Source: Hyphomicrobiales bacterium (GTDB lineage: Bacteria > Pseudomonadota > Alphaproteobacteria > Rhizobiales > Ancalomicrobiaceae). Taken from it: DNA of 64,000 nucleotides. Made by a program: the position numbers and the translations under genes. Shown piece after piece: positions 30,792 to 39,935 of the stretch. The notes below the pieces were generated by a model. That model worked only from the letters and a program-made list of their open reading frames with translations, ran no database searches and was not told the DNA's origin. Position 1 is the stretch's first letter, and every line of letters begins with the position of its first letter. The stretch spans positions 60,652 through 124,651 of the forward strand of contig JAJTBO010000009.1 in the NCBI GenBank assembly GCA_021286855.1, given 5' to 3'.

Positions 30792-32396
30792 ATGAGCGAC
30801 GACGAGACGCTGCCGAGAGACGAGACGACTGGAGAGGGGGCCGAGGTGGAAACGATGCCACCGCCGAAGCGGAGGCGGCCGCCGCAGCCAGTCTACGATC
30901 AGGCGTTCTTTCTGGATCTGGCGCGGCCGCACGCGGACACCGACGAGGCTCGAGCGGAAGCGCGCGAGCGGTGGAACGCGTGGCGGCGGAAACCAGAGAA
31001 TGCGGGCGTGCGTGTCACGTTCGAGGGTGTGGATTTTCGGACGGAGGAGAACCGGGGGATTTCGTTCTCGGGGTTCGAATTCGGGCATTATTCGAATTTT
31101 CGTTTGGCAATTTTCTCAGATAAGATAGATTTTTCTGGTTCAATCTTCGGTAATGAGGCATCATTTTCTGGGGCTATATTTGATAATTTCGTATTTTTTG
31201 GTAAGGTTGAGTTTGGTGATTTGGCATCGTTCTCCTATTCTAGGTTCGGTCTGTGGGCTGAATTTTCGAGGTCTTCGTTTCTTAAACGCGTCAGTTTTGA
31301 GGGGGCGTCGTTTTGCGGTCGAATTAATTTCCAGGAGGCGCAGTTTTTCGGATTGGCCGATTTTACGGGAAGGAGCGGTGAAAGCGATATCGGCGCATCG
31401 TTAAAGGCGTGGCAATCAAGCAATTCATACTCATCAGGTGAGATTAATGTAAAAATCGAAAACTATAAGAAAATTAGAGATATCGAGGGTTTTGGTCCGT
31501 CGAGATTTTCAGATATTTGTTTGGCTGGAGTGAGATTTTTTAGTGGTGCCGCTTTTACGAAGCGATCGTTTGAGAGGATCGCGGATTTTTCAAATGCGCA
31601 ATTTGATTTTCCGCCTGATTTCAGTGAGTCGGAAAATCTCCAGCGCATCGACTTCACCGGCGCGCGCGTCGGGTTCGCGTCGGCCGATCGGCCGTGGTGG
31701 AAGCCGGAATGGACGACCGACAGTTCCGTCGCCCTCCGCCTGCGTGCTCTTCGATCCCAGATCGAAGCGACCAAGAACCACGACTTCGAGCGCGATCTCT
31801 ACATCGAGGAGCGCAAGGCGGAGCGGGGGATCTATTTCGATCGCTTTCTCCGAGAAAAGCGCTGGGGCGCTCTCGCCGGGCACAGCCTGTGGATCGCCGT
31901 CATGGCGCTCTATTGGGCGCTGTCCGACTACGGCCGCTCCTGGCTGCGACCGGCGGCGTGGCTCGCGGTAAGCATTCCCGCCTTCGATCTCGTCTACGCG
32001 CATCTTCTCGCCGATCGGCGCGAGAGCGCGGTGGCGACCGCGCGCGAGACGGTGACGAAATCGCTCGCCGGGCAGGACGCGCTTGCCGTCGTGCGCGGGT
32101 GGCAGACGGCGGAGGCGCATGTGCGTGCCGATTACGACGCCGTCGTCGGGCAATTGGCGGTCTCGAACGCCGTGCCCTTCGTCGGGCCGCTCACCATCGA
32201 CGCCGACGCCAAGAAGTTTCTGTTCTGCGGCGTCTGGCCGACGAAGGGCGAGACGGCGACGGGAACGCTGGTCGAGCCGTGCCGGCCGATCCCGCCGCCG
32301 GGATTTCAGCTCGCGACGATCTCGCAGAACCTCCTCTCGATCGTCCTCGTCTTCTTCATCGGCCTCGCGCTCCGGAACTATTTCCGGGTGAAGTGA
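30792..32396 (+). CDS. Pentapeptide-repeat membrane protein with AT-rich core
   Basis: 534 aa. A GC-rich N-terminal part (residues 1-95, Pro/Arg/Glu-rich) is followed by a region of F-rich pentapeptide-like repeats (FSGSIFGNEASFSGAIFDNF, FEGASFCGRINFQEAQFFGLADF). After residue 290 come a charged helix with WWKPEW and LRALRSQIEATKNHDFERDLYIEERKAERG, membrane segments near 375-395 and 400-420, and a final membrane helix SIVLVFFIGLALRNYF at the C-terminus. The repeat region coincides with an AT-rich base composition. A soluble beta-solenoid joined to a membrane domain is inferred; function unknown. Confidence 0.85.
   Translation: MSDDETLPRDETTGEGAEVETMPPPKRRRPPQPVYDQAFFLDLARPHADTDEARAEARERWNAWRRKPENAGVRVTFEGVDFRTEENRGISFSGFEFGHYSNFRLAIFSDKIDFSGSIFGNEASFSGAIFDNFVFFGKVEFGDLASFSYSRFGLWAEFSRSSFLKRVSFEGASFCGRINFQEAQFFGLADFTGRSGESDIGASLKAWQSSNSYSSGEINVKIENYKKIRDIEGFGPSRFSDICLAGVRFFSGAAFTKRSFERIADFSNAQFDFPPDFSESENLQRIDFTGARVGFASADRPWWKPEWTTDSSVALRLRALRSQIEATKNHDFERDLYIEERKAERGIYFDRFLREKRWGALAGHSLWIAVMALYWALSDYGRSWLRPAAWLAVSIPAFDLVYAHLLADRRESAVATARETVTKSLAGQDALAVVRGWQTAEAHVRADYDAVVGQLAVSNAVPFVGPLTIDADAKKFLFCGVWPTKGETATGTLVEPCRPIPPPGFQLATISQNLLSIVLVFFIGLALRNYFRVK
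31075..31640 (+). other. AT-rich compositional island inside the pentapeptide gene
   Basis: Codons here change to TTT, GAT, AAT, GGT and ATT, while the sequence on both sides (to about 31070 and from about 31640) is GC-rich at third positions. The frame is continuous. The island corresponds roughly to residues 95-283, the whole repeat solenoid. Other Phe residues in this window are almost always TTC, so the change is not just a result of Phe-rich protein sequence. Confidence 0.8.
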
Positions 32397-32402
32397 GCCC
32401 GC

Positions 32403-32954
32403 TCACTCCGTGTCCTCGCCGCGCCAGTCGGCCCAACGGGGTTTCTTCGGGCGCTCCACCGCCGGCAGCGGCAGGGGGTAGACGATGCGCGGGGGGACGC
32501 GGTGGGTGGCGATCGCCACCAGGACCAAGAGGACCGCGCCGATCAGCACCGGCGCGGCGAGGAAGCTCCAGTGCGGATGGGTCAGCATCACCACCAGCGC
32601 CGTCGCGCCGGCCGGGGGATGGGTCAGGCGCAAGAGGCCGAGCAGGGCGATGACGCCGCCGACGGTGGCGGCGAGGTTCAACGGGCCGCCGGGCAGGAGA
32701 TGGTCGGTCAGGAGCGCGACGAGGGCCGCCACGCCGTGGCCGCCGATGACGTTGGCCGGTTGCGACAGCGGGCTGTCGGGCACGCCGAAGACCAGAACCG
32801 CCGACGCGCCGAAGGGGGCGACGATCAGCGTCGCGCCGGTCGCCTCGCCGAGCGCCCAGATCGCCAGAAAGGCGATGGTCGTGCCGATCCCGGCCTTGAT
32901 CCATTTCGCCGGCGGCGCGCTCGGCTGATGGCGGTGGAAGAACCTCCGCGGCAC
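32403..32954 (-). CDS. HPP family membrane protein
   Basis: Four predicted membrane helices and the family motif LRLTHPPAGATALVV containing the HPP signature. NVIGGHGVAALVALLTDHLL and FGASAVLVFGVPDSPLSQP are also typical. GTG at 32954 is chosen because GGGAGGAG lies just upstream and the protein then starts MPRRFFHRHQPS. In-frame ATGs at 33050 and 33095 and a longer form at 33119 would add low-complexity residues. Some HPP proteins transport nitrite in plastids and cyanobacteria; the role here is not known. Converges with the pentapeptide gene, 6 bases apart. Confidence 0.82.
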   Translation of the reverse strand: MPRRFFHRHQPSAPPAKWIKAGIGTTIAFLAIWALGEATGATLIVAPFGASAVLVFGVPDSPLSQPANVIGGHGVAALVALLTDHLLPGGPLNLAATVGGVIALLGLLRLTHPPAGATALVVMLTHPHWSFLAAPVLIGAVLLVLVAIATHRVPPRIVYPLPLPAVERPKKPRWADWRGEDTE

Positions 32955-33259
32955 ATGCTCCTCCCATCGTCGCGCCGTCTCGCGCGGCGCTTCTGCCGCG
33001 AAAATGAGCACGAGACGCGGCGGCGGGCAACGACGATCCTTCGCCGTCATGACGATGGCGGAGGCGAGGATTGGCGTGGGCGCTGGTTCCTTCATCGTGA
33101 AAAATGGCGATGAATTCAAATTTACGCTGCGTAATTTCTATCGAAATCGACTTTTCTACTGAAATTCTATACGATATTTCGTCGGATTTTCTGTGTCTGC
33201 AAGGTTTCGTAAACCAAGCGCTTCTCTCATGGACCATCTCGGGGTGTGGAGGTGGGGCC

Positions 33260-35224
33260 ATGCAATTCCGATTCTCGGATTTCGGCGTGAAATTCCGTGT
33301 GGGCAGTCTGGTCGCGGTGGCGCTGGTGTGTCTCGCCGGGGTCGGCGCGATCGTCGCCGAAGGGCAGAGGGAAGGCGAGGCGGCGCGGGCGAGCGCGGCG
33401 GCGGGGCGGGCGCTCTTCGACGGCGCGACCCGATTCGAGATCGCCTTTCTCGAACTGCGGCGCGCCGAGAAGAGTTTCCTGTTGCGGCCCGATCAGGCCA
33501 CGCTCGACGAGCATGCGACGGAGCGGGCGCGGGCGACGGACCTCTTCGGCCCGCTCGAGGCGGCGGCGACCGGCGCGATGGCCGACCGGGTCGGCGAGGT
33601 GACGGCGGGCGCGCGGCGCTATTTCACCGCCTTCGACGCGCTCGCCGAGGCGCGCCGGAGGTTGGGCCTGACGCCCGACGCCGGGCTCGAGGGGCGGTTG
33701 CGGCGGCAGGCGCACGACATCGAGACGTCGGTCGACGGGCTCGGCGACGCGCCCGCCAAGATCGCGCTGTTGCAGATGCGGCGGCACGAGAAGGACTTCA
33801 TCATGCGCCGCGACGCCAAATACGTCGCCGCCTTCGAACAGACGGCGAAGACGCTCGGCGACCGTGTCGCGAGCCTCGATCTGCCGCTGATGGACCGCAT
33901 CGGGTTGCAGACGACGGTCCAGGGTTACCGTGACGGGTTTCTCGCCTGGGTCGAGGGAATGAAGGCGGTCGCCGCTTCGCAGGCGGAGATGGAGGAGGCG
34001 CATCGCCGGATGTCGCCGGCGCTCGACGCGCTCCAGCACGACGCCTCGGAGCTGCGCGATCGCGCCGAGGCGGCGGCGATCGCCGCGACGGATCGGATCG
34101 GGCGGCGGATGATCTGGGCCTTCGCGGCGGCGGTGGCGGCGCTCGCCGCGGCTTCCGTCTGGATCGGGCGTTCGATCGCCGGGCCGATCGGCGGGCTGAC
34201 GCGGGCGATGGGACGCCTCGTCGACGGCGACCTCGACATCGCCGTTCCGAACCGCGACGCGCGCAACGAGATCGGCGCGATGGCGCGGGCGCTCGAGGTC
34301 TTCCGCGACACGGCGCGCGAGAAGCAGGCGTTCGAGGCGGCGCGTCGCGATGCGGCCGATCGCGCCGCCGCAGAACGGCGTCAGGCGCGGTTGGCGCTCG
34401 CCGATCGGTTCGAGGAACGGGTCGGCGGCGTGGTGGCGACGGTCGGCGCGGCGGCAGGGCAGCTCGAGGCGGCGGCGAGCACCCTCAGCTCCTCGGCCGA
34501 GGAGGTCTCCTCCCAGGCGACGGCGGTGGCGGCGGCGTCCGAACAGGCCAACGCCAACGTCGGCAACGTGGCGGCGGCGACCGAACAGCTCTCGGCGACG
34601 GTGAACGAGGTCGGCCGACAGGTCGAGCGCTCGGCCGAGGTGGCGGCGGCGGCGCTCGGCGAGGCCGACGCGACGACGGAAGAGGTGCGGGGACTGGCGG
34701 TGGCGGCCGAACAGATCGGCGCGATCGTCCAGATGATCACCGAGATCGCCGCCAAGACCAATCTCCTGGCGCTCAACGCCACGATCGAGGCGGCGCGGGC
34801 GGGTGAGGCCGGGCGCGGTTTCGCGGTGGTGGCGCAGGAGGTCAAGGGGCTCGCCGAACAGACGGCGCGGGCGACCTCGGAGATCGGGGTGCAGGTCGGG
34901 TCGATCCAGACCTCGACGCAACGTTCGGTCGGGGCGATCGCCGGGATCGGCCAGACGATCACCTCGATGAACGGCATCGCCGGGTCGATCGCCGCGGCGG
35001 TCGAACAACAGGGCGCGGCGACGCGCGAGATCTCCCGTAATCTCCAGGAGGCGGCGCTCGGCACCGGCGACGTCAGCGCCAACATCACCGGCGTCTCCGA
35101 AGCGGCGACGAATTCGAGCGCGGCGTCGGCGCAGGTGCTCGCCTCGGCTCGCGATCTGGCGCGGCAGGCGACGCTGCTCAGGTCCGAACTCGACGGGTTC
35201 CTCACCGAGGTGCGCAGCGCCTGA
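33260..35224 (+). CDS. Methyl-accepting chemotaxis protein with HBM-like sensor domain
   Basis: 654 aa. Membrane helix 1 at residues 15-35, then a periplasmic four-helix sensor with two RRxEKxFxxR motifs ([29 protein letters not shown]) typical of helical bimodular (HBM) domains. Membrane helix 2 lies near 290-310. HAMP ([28 protein letters not shown]) and the signalling hairpin ([45 protein letters not shown]) follow. ATG at 33260 has GGAGG seven bases upstream and puts the first helix at the N-terminus. No che genes are nearby, so it is an orphan receptor. The ligand is unknown. Confidence 0.92.
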   Translation: MQFRFSDFGVKFRVGSLVAVALVCLAGVGAIVAEGQREGEAARASAAAGRALFDGATRFEIAFLELRRAEKSFLLRPDQATLDEHATERARATDLFGPLEAAATGAMADRVGEVTAGARRYFTAFDALAEARRRLGLTPDAGLEGRLRRQAHDIETSVDGLGDAPAKIALLQMRRHEKDFIMRRDAKYVAAFEQTAKTLGDRVASLDLPLMDRIGLQTTVQGYRDGFLAWVEGMKAVAASQAEMEEAHRRMSPALDALQHDASELRDRAEAAAIAATDRIGRRMIWAFAAAVAALAAASVWIGRSIAGPIGGLTRAMGRLVDGDLDIAVPNRDARNEIGAMARALEVFRDTAREKQAFEAARRDAADRAAAERRQARLALADRFEERVGGVVATVGAAAGQLEAAASTLSSSAEEVSSQATAVAAASEQANANVGNVAAATEQLSATVNEVGRQVERSAEVAAAALGEADATTEEVRGLAVAAEQIGAIVQMITEIAAKTNLLALNATIEAARAGEAGRGFAVVAQEVKGLAEQTARATSEIGVQVGSIQTSTQRSVGAIAGIGQTITSMNGIAGSIAAAVEQQGAATREISRNLQEAALGTGDVSANITGVSEAATNSSAASAQVLASARDLARQATLLRSELDGFLTEVRSA

Positions 35225-35312
35225 GCCGCCGGTCCGCGTCACACGATCGTCACGAAACTCGTCTCGATGGCGTCGACGGCATCGCCGTGGCAACCGGGCG
35301 AGGGAGAGGGCG

Positions 35313-36512
35313 ATGAGGGCGGGGCGCATCGGCGAGGTGTTTCTCGCTTTCGGCCGGCTCGGGCTCACCGCCTTCGGCGGGCCGGTGGCGCATCTCGGCT
35401 TCTTCCGCGAGGAGTTCGTCGTTCGTCGGCGCTGGCTCGACGACGCCGCCTTCGCCGATCTGGTGGCGCTCTGCCAGTTCCTTCCCGGTCCGGCGTCGTC
35501 GCAGGTCGGCATGGCGCTGGGGCTGATCCGGGCCGGTCGGCTCGGCGCGCTCGCCGCCTTCCTCGGCTTCACCGCGCCTTCGGCGGTGGCGATGATCGGC
35601 TTCGCGCTCGGGCTCTCGGCGCTCGGCGGCGGCGCGGGCGGGGCCCTGCACGGGCTGAAGACGGCGGCGGTCGCGGTGGTGGCGGCGGCGCTCCTCGGCA
35701 TGATCCGGACGCTCGCCTCGACGCGGGAGACGGCGACGATCGCGGTCGGGGGGCTGGCGGTCGCGGCGCTCCTGCCGGGCGTCGGCGGACAGCTCGGGGC
35801 GATCGGCCTCGGCGCGGTGGCGGGGCTCGGTCTCGCCGCGTTTGGGCGCGGGCCGACTGCGGGCGCTTCGGCGGGGGCGGGGACGGGGCTCCACAGCGCG
35901 ATCGGGGTCGGCGAGGCGACGGCGATGCTGGCCGCCTTCGCCGGGCTGTCGCTCGCGCTGCCGCTTCTGGCGGCGATCGGCGGCGGGACGGTCGATCTCG
36001 TCGACGCCTTCTGGCGGGCCGGCTCCTGGGTGTTCGGCGGCGGCCACGTGGTGCTGCCGCTCTTGCAGGCCGAGATGGTCGAGACCGGGCGAGTCTCGGC
36101 CGACGCCTTCCTCGCCGGCTACGGCGCGGCGCAGGCCGTGCCGGGGCCGCTCTTCACCTTCGCCGGCTTTCTCGGCGCGGCGGCGACGGAAGGTCCGGGC
36201 GGAGCGCTCGGCGGGGTCGTGGCGCTTCTTTCGATCTTCGCGCCGTCGTGGCTGCTGGTCGGCGGAGCGCTGCCGTTCTGGGCGCGGCTGAGGGGACGGA
36301 CGCGGGTGCGTTCGGCGCTCGCCGGGGTCAATGCGGCGGTGGTCGGCCTGCTCGCCGCCGCCTTCTTCGATCCGGTGTGGACGCGCGGCGTGACCCGGCC
36401 GGGCGACGTCGTCATGGCGGCGGCGGCCTTCGTGGCGCTGACCGCCTGGAAGACGCCGCCTTGGGCGGTGGTGGGCGCCTGCGCGGCGATCGGGGCGATC
36501 GTCGGCGGGTGA
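35313..36512 (+). CDS. chrA: Chromate transporter ChrA-type
   Basis: 399 aa polytopic protein with two homologous CHR halves. The first begins FLAFGRLGLTAFGGPVAHLGFFREEFV and carries CQFLPGPASSQVGMALG. The second begins FWRAGSWVFGGGHVVLPLLQAEMV and carries GYGAAQAVPGPLFTFAGFLGA. These FGGP..H and PGP..Q/F motifs define the CHR family of inner-membrane chromate efflux carriers. The ribosome-binding site is AGGGAGAGGG. Chromate export is inferred from family; sulfate-like anions are possible substrates. Confidence 0.9.
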   Translation: MRAGRIGEVFLAFGRLGLTAFGGPVAHLGFFREEFVVRRRWLDDAAFADLVALCQFLPGPASSQVGMALGLIRAGRLGALAAFLGFTAPSAVAMIGFALGLSALGGGAGGALHGLKTAAVAVVAAALLGMIRTLASTRETATIAVGGLAVAALLPGVGGQLGAIGLGAVAGLGLAAFGRGPTAGASAGAGTGLHSAIGVGEATAMLAAFAGLSLALPLLAAIGGGTVDLVDAFWRAGSWVFGGGHVVLPLLQAEMVETGRVSADAFLAGYGAAQAVPGPLFTFAGFLGAAATEGPGGALGGVVALLSIFAPSWLLVGGALPFWARLRGRTRVRSALAGVNAAVVGLLAAAFFDPVWTRGVTRPGDVVMAAAAFVALTAWKTPPWAVVGACAAIGAIVGG

Positions 36513-36515
36513 GGC

Positions 36516-36977
36516 TCAGGCCTCGAGCGGACGGAAGGCGGCGAGGAGCGTCTTCAGCTCGGGCTCATCGACGAGGAGGGCGGCGTCCGCGAGGGGGAGC
36601 CAGCGCACCTGGCGTTCGCCCTGTTCCTTCCAGGTGGCGAGATGGGAGACGACGCGCAGCGGAAAGACCTCGACGCGGACGAAGTCGAACCCTTCGGGCT
36701 GCCGTTTCCAATAGGTGTAGGCGCCGATCGCCGCCTTGGCGACCTTGCCGGTGACGCCGGCCTCCTGCTCGGCTTCGGTGCGGGCGGCGGAGCGGTCGGT
36801 CAGCCGCTTCATCGGCCAGCCCTTCGGAACCGTCCAACGGCCGGTCTCGCGGGTGGTGACGAGACAGACTTCGACGCCGCCCTCGACGGGCCGCCAAGGC
36901 AGCGCCGCGACCTGGCGGCGAGGGTGTTCGATCGACGAGGCAGGCACTTTGGCGGTCTTCGGCGGGTTCTTCGACAT
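36516..36977 (-). CDS. NUDIX hydrolase
   Basis: 153 aa. The Nudix box is GWPMKRLTDRSAARTEAEQEAGVTG, a variant in which the usual GxxExxE start is partly replaced, with the terminal REUxEExG represented by RTEAEQEAG. The surrounding VAALPWRPVEGGVEVCLVTTRETGRWTVPKGWPM is typical of diphosphoinositol/nucleotide-type NUDIX proteins of alphaproteobacteria. Its ATG overlaps the pit stop by one base (TGATG), so it is coupled to the phosphate transporter. A role in polyphosphate or nucleotide hydrolysis is inference. Confidence 0.85.
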   Translation of the reverse strand: MSKNPPKTAKVPASSIEHPRRQVAALPWRPVEGGVEVCLVTTRETGRWTVPKGWPMKRLTDRSAARTEAEQEAGVTGKVAKAAIGAYTYWKRQPEGFDFVRVEVFPLRVVSHLATWKEQGERQVRWLPLADAALLVDEPELKTLLAAFRPLEA

Positions 36978-37978
36978 CAGAGGCAGCCCACCATCCACCA
37001 GGCGAACGCCGAAATTGCGGCGGAGGCCGGGATCGTCACCACCCAGGCGACGACGATCGACGAGGCGACGTTCCAGCGCACGGCGGAGGTGCGCCGCGCC
37101 GCGCCGACGCCGACGATCGCGCCGGTGATGGTGTGGGTGGTCGACACCGGCACGCCGAGCCAAGTCGCCAGGAACAACGTCATGGCGCCGCCGGTTTCGG
37201 CGCAGAATCCCTGCATCGGCGTCAGGCGGGTGATCTTGGAGCCCATGGTGTGGACGATGCGCCAGCCGCCGAACAGCGTGCCGAGGCCCATCGCGGCCTG
37301 ACAGGAGATCACCACCCAGAAGGGAACGTGGAACTCGCCGCCGAGCAGGCCCTGCGAGTACAGCAGCACCGCGATGATGCCCATCGTCTTCTGAGCGTCG
37401 TTGCCGCCGTGGCCGAGCGAATAGAGCGAGGCGGAGACGAACTGCAGCGAGCGGAAGCCGCGATCGACCGCGAAGGGCGTCAGGGGGCGGCAGATCCAGC
37501 TGACCGCCAACACCAGGACGATCGCCAGGAGAAAGCCGATCAGGGGCGACAGCACGATGGCGACGACGGTCTTGAGGAACCCCGACATCACCACCGCGTC
37601 GAGCCCGGCCTTGGCGAGGCCGGCGCCGACGAGGCCGCCGACCAGCGCATGCGACGAGGACGAGGGGATGCCGGCGATCCAGGTGACGACGTTCCAGGCG
37701 ATCGCGCCGGTGAGCGCGCCGAAGACGACGCGCGGGTCGATGATGCTCGCCTCGACGATGCCCTTGCCGATGGTCTGGGCGACGTGCAGGCCGAAGACCG
37801 TGAAGGCGATGAAGTTGAAGAAGGCCGCCCAGGCGACCGCGTAATGCGGCGACAGCACCCGGGTGGAGACGATCGTGGCGATCGAATTGGCGGCGTCGTG
37901 CAGGCCGTTGAGGAAGTCGAAGGCGAGCGCCACGGCGATCAGGCCGACGAGCAGGGGCAGGGCCAGAGTGGCGTCCAT
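36977..37978 (-). CDS. pit: Inorganic phosphate transporter, PiT family
   Basis: 333 aa low-affinity phosphate symporter. The two PiT signature repeats are visible: FDFLNGLHDAANSIATIVSTRVLSP near residues 20-45 and GNDAQKTMGIIAVLL in the second half. At least eight membrane helices follow the family pattern (SSSSHALVGGLVGAGLA; GVPVSTTHTITGAIVGVG). Downstream NUDIX gene overlaps by one base and the DUF47 gene lies immediately upstream, matching the common DUF47-pit operon in which the DUF47 partner modulates transport. Confidence 0.94.
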   Translation of the reverse strand: MDATLALPLLVGLIAVALAFDFLNGLHDAANSIATIVSTRVLSPHYAVAWAAFFNFIAFTVFGLHVAQTIGKGIVEASIIDPRVVFGALTGAIAWNVVTWIAGIPSSSSHALVGGLVGAGLAKAGLDAVVMSGFLKTVVAIVLSPLIGFLLAIVLVLAVSWICRPLTPFAVDRGFRSLQFVSASLYSLGHGGNDAQKTMGIIAVLLYSQGLLGGEFHVPFWVVISCQAAMGLGTLFGGWRIVHTMGSKITRLTPMQGFCAETGGAMTLFLATWLGVPVSTTHTITGAIVGVGAARRTSAVRWNVASSIVVAWVVTIPASAAISAFAWWMVGCL

Positions 37979-37994
37979 GATGCCGACAGACCGT

Positions 37995-38639
37995 TCAGAC
38001 GTGTTCGATGAGAATGCCGGAGATCTCGTTCGCCACTTCCTCGAAACGGTCGGTGACGCGTTCGAGGTGGCCGTAGATCTCGGCGCCGACGGTGAAGGCC
38101 ATCGGATCGCGCGAGCGATGGGCGAGGAAGAGGCGCTTCAGGGCGGCGTCGTGAACCTTGTCGGCGCGGCTCTCGAGCTCGCCGATCGCGGCGACATAAG
38201 CGCCGATGGCGGGCGCGTTGGCGGCGAGACGGCGCAGGAGCGGCATCGCCTCGACGGTCAGCTTCGCCGCTTCGACGCCGAGTTCGGCCATCTCGCGCAT
38301 CGGCTCGTCGAACTCGGTCACCTCGTAGAGGGCGATCGCCTTGGCGGTCTGATGCATCTGATCGATCGCGCCGTCCATCGACTCGATCAGATCCTTGATG
38401 TCGACCCGGTCGAAGGGGGTGATGAAGGAGCGGCGGACCGACTGCAGCACCTCGTCGGTGACGTCGTCGGCGGCGTGCTCGAGGCGCGCCACCTCGGCGC
38501 AGGCGGCGGCGAGGTCGCCGGTCTCGGCGAGGAGGTCGCGCAACGCTTCCGCGCCGGCCAGGAGCACCTGGGAATGGCGCTCGAACTGATCGAAGAACCC
38601 GTCTTCCCTGGGCATCAAGGCCCGGAACCACGACAGCAT
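37995..38639 (-). CDS. DUF47 family PhoU-like phosphate transport regulator
   Basis: 214 aa all-helical protein, starting MLSWFRALMPREDGFFDQFERHSQ with GGAGG upstream. Conserved DUF47 elements include LEHAADDVTDEVLQSVRRSFITPFDRVDIKDLIESMDGAIDQM and a second half ending EIYGHLERVTDRFEEVANEISGILIEHV. Family members resemble PhoU, bind metal clusters and accompany PiT transporters. The pit gene starts 16 bases downstream, which supports a two-component low-affinity phosphate uptake unit. Confidence 0.92.
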   Translation of the reverse strand: MLSWFRALMPREDGFFDQFERHSQVLLAGAEALRDLLAETGDLAAACAEVARLEHAADDVTDEVLQSVRRSFITPFDRVDIKDLIESMDGAIDQMHQTAKAIALYEVTEFDEPMREMAELGVEAAKLTVEAMPLLRRLAANAPAIGAYVAAIGELESRADKVHDAALKRLFLAHRSRDPMAFTVGAEIYGHLERVTDRFEEVANEISGILIEHV

Positions 38640-38806
38640 GCGAACCTCCGCGAGAACGTCCGGCGGCATTTATGACAAATCGATGACAGATGCGAGTCGC
38701 GGTTCTTGCGGATGTCGGGGCTGGCCTGCCGGCGGGAGCGCTTGACCGGCGCGCGCGGCCGTGGTGCTTCGAGCGCCGAAGAGGCGTGGGGCGGGAGAGG
38801 GGCAAG

Positions 38807-39892
38807 GTGGCGATCGGTCTGGCGCGTTGGGGGGGACTGACCATCGCCGCGATCGCCGTCTCGGTCGGGCTCGAGGCGTTACGTCTGCCCGGCGCGTTCC
38901 TGATCGGGCCGCTGGCGGTCGGCGTCGCGACGCGGCTCGCCGGCGCGGAGATGCGGACGCCCAAGCCGGCGTTCCTGAGCGCGCAGGCGGTGGTCGGGGC
39001 GATGCTCGGGGCGGCGCTGACGCCGTCGATCGTCGCCACCTTCGTCGCCGACTGGCCGATCCTGATGGCGACGGTGGCGACCATCGTGGCGGCGGCGACG
39101 TTGTCGGGCTGGCTCCTGTCGCGGTTCGGGGTGACGCCGGGGACGACCGGCGTGTGGGGCTCCTCGCCCGGCGCGGCCTCGGCGATGGTGATCCAGGCGG
39201 CGTCGCACGGGGCGGACGTGCCGCTGGTCGCCTTCATGCAGTATCTGCGCGTGTTGTTCGTCGCCTCGACGGCGTCTCTGGTGGCGCGGCTCTGGGTCGG
39301 CGTCGACGCGATGCCGCCGCCGCCGGCGTTCTTTCCGCCGCTCGATCTTCCCGCCTTCGGCCTCACGATCGCGATCGTCGCGGCGACGGCGGGGCTCGGC
39401 GTCGTGAGCCGAGTTCCCTCGGGGGCGATGCTCGGGCCGCTGCTGGCCGGGGCGATCCTGCACGGGTCCGACGTCTTCGTCTTCGTGCTGCCGACGTGGC
39501 TCCTGATCCTCGCCTATACCGGGGTCGGGCTGACGATCGGGCTCGGCTTCACGCGGGCGGCGGTGGCGCATGCGGCGCGGGCGTTGCCGTGGATCGTGCT
39601 GTCGATCCTCTCGCTGATGGGCTTCGCGGCGCTGGTCTCGCGGGTTCTGGTCGCCGAGCTCGGCGTCGATCCCCTGACCGCCTATCTCGCCACCTCGCCG
39701 GGCGGCATGGACACGGTGGCGATCATCGCCGCCGCGACGCCGGTCGACGTCGCCTTCGTGCTGGCCCTGCAGCTCGTCCGCTTCTTCGTGCTGATCCTGC
39801 TCGGGCCGGCGCTGTCGCGGGCGGTGGCGCGCTCGTTGCCGCAGGGCGGTCCGGCGCGCGGCGTCCTTTCGAAGCCGGACGCGGACTGCTAG
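38807..39892 (+). CDS. AbrB family membrane protein
   Basis: 361 aa with about ten membrane helices in two repeated halves. AGAEMRTPKPAFLSAQAVVGAMLG and the second-half RVPSGAMLGPLLAGAILHGSDV are typical of AbrB-type (ammonia-monooxygenase-regulator-like) transporters, as is SSPGAASAMVIQAASHGADVPLVAFMQYLRV. Start GTG at 38807 with GGGAGAGG upstream is chosen because it places the first helix at the N-terminus. A longer frame from 38690 is mostly Arg-rich. Substrate unknown. Confidence 0.85.
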   Translation: MAIGLARWGGLTIAAIAVSVGLEALRLPGAFLIGPLAVGVATRLAGAEMRTPKPAFLSAQAVVGAMLGAALTPSIVATFVADWPILMATVATIVAAATLSGWLLSRFGVTPGTTGVWGSSPGAASAMVIQAASHGADVPLVAFMQYLRVLFVASTASLVARLWVGVDAMPPPPAFFPPLDLPAFGLTIAIVAATAGLGVVSRVPSGAMLGPLLAGAILHGSDVFVFVLPTWLLILAYTGVGLTIGLGFTRAAVAHAARALPWIVLSILSLMGFAALVSRVLVAELGVDPLTAYLATSPGGMDTVAIIAAATPVDVAFVLALQLVRFFVLILLGPALSRAVARSLPQGGPARGVLSKPDADC

Positions 39893-39935
39893 GGTCCGCG
39901 CCGATCGACAGTCGACGAAGACCGGGAGAAGACCG

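Noticed and set aside
27181..30795. 1204-codon plus-strand frame
   Set aside because: It runs antisense to the UvrD-type helicase, with no ribosome-binding site and low-complexity Arg/Ala/Gly composition; an artefact of GC-skewed codons.
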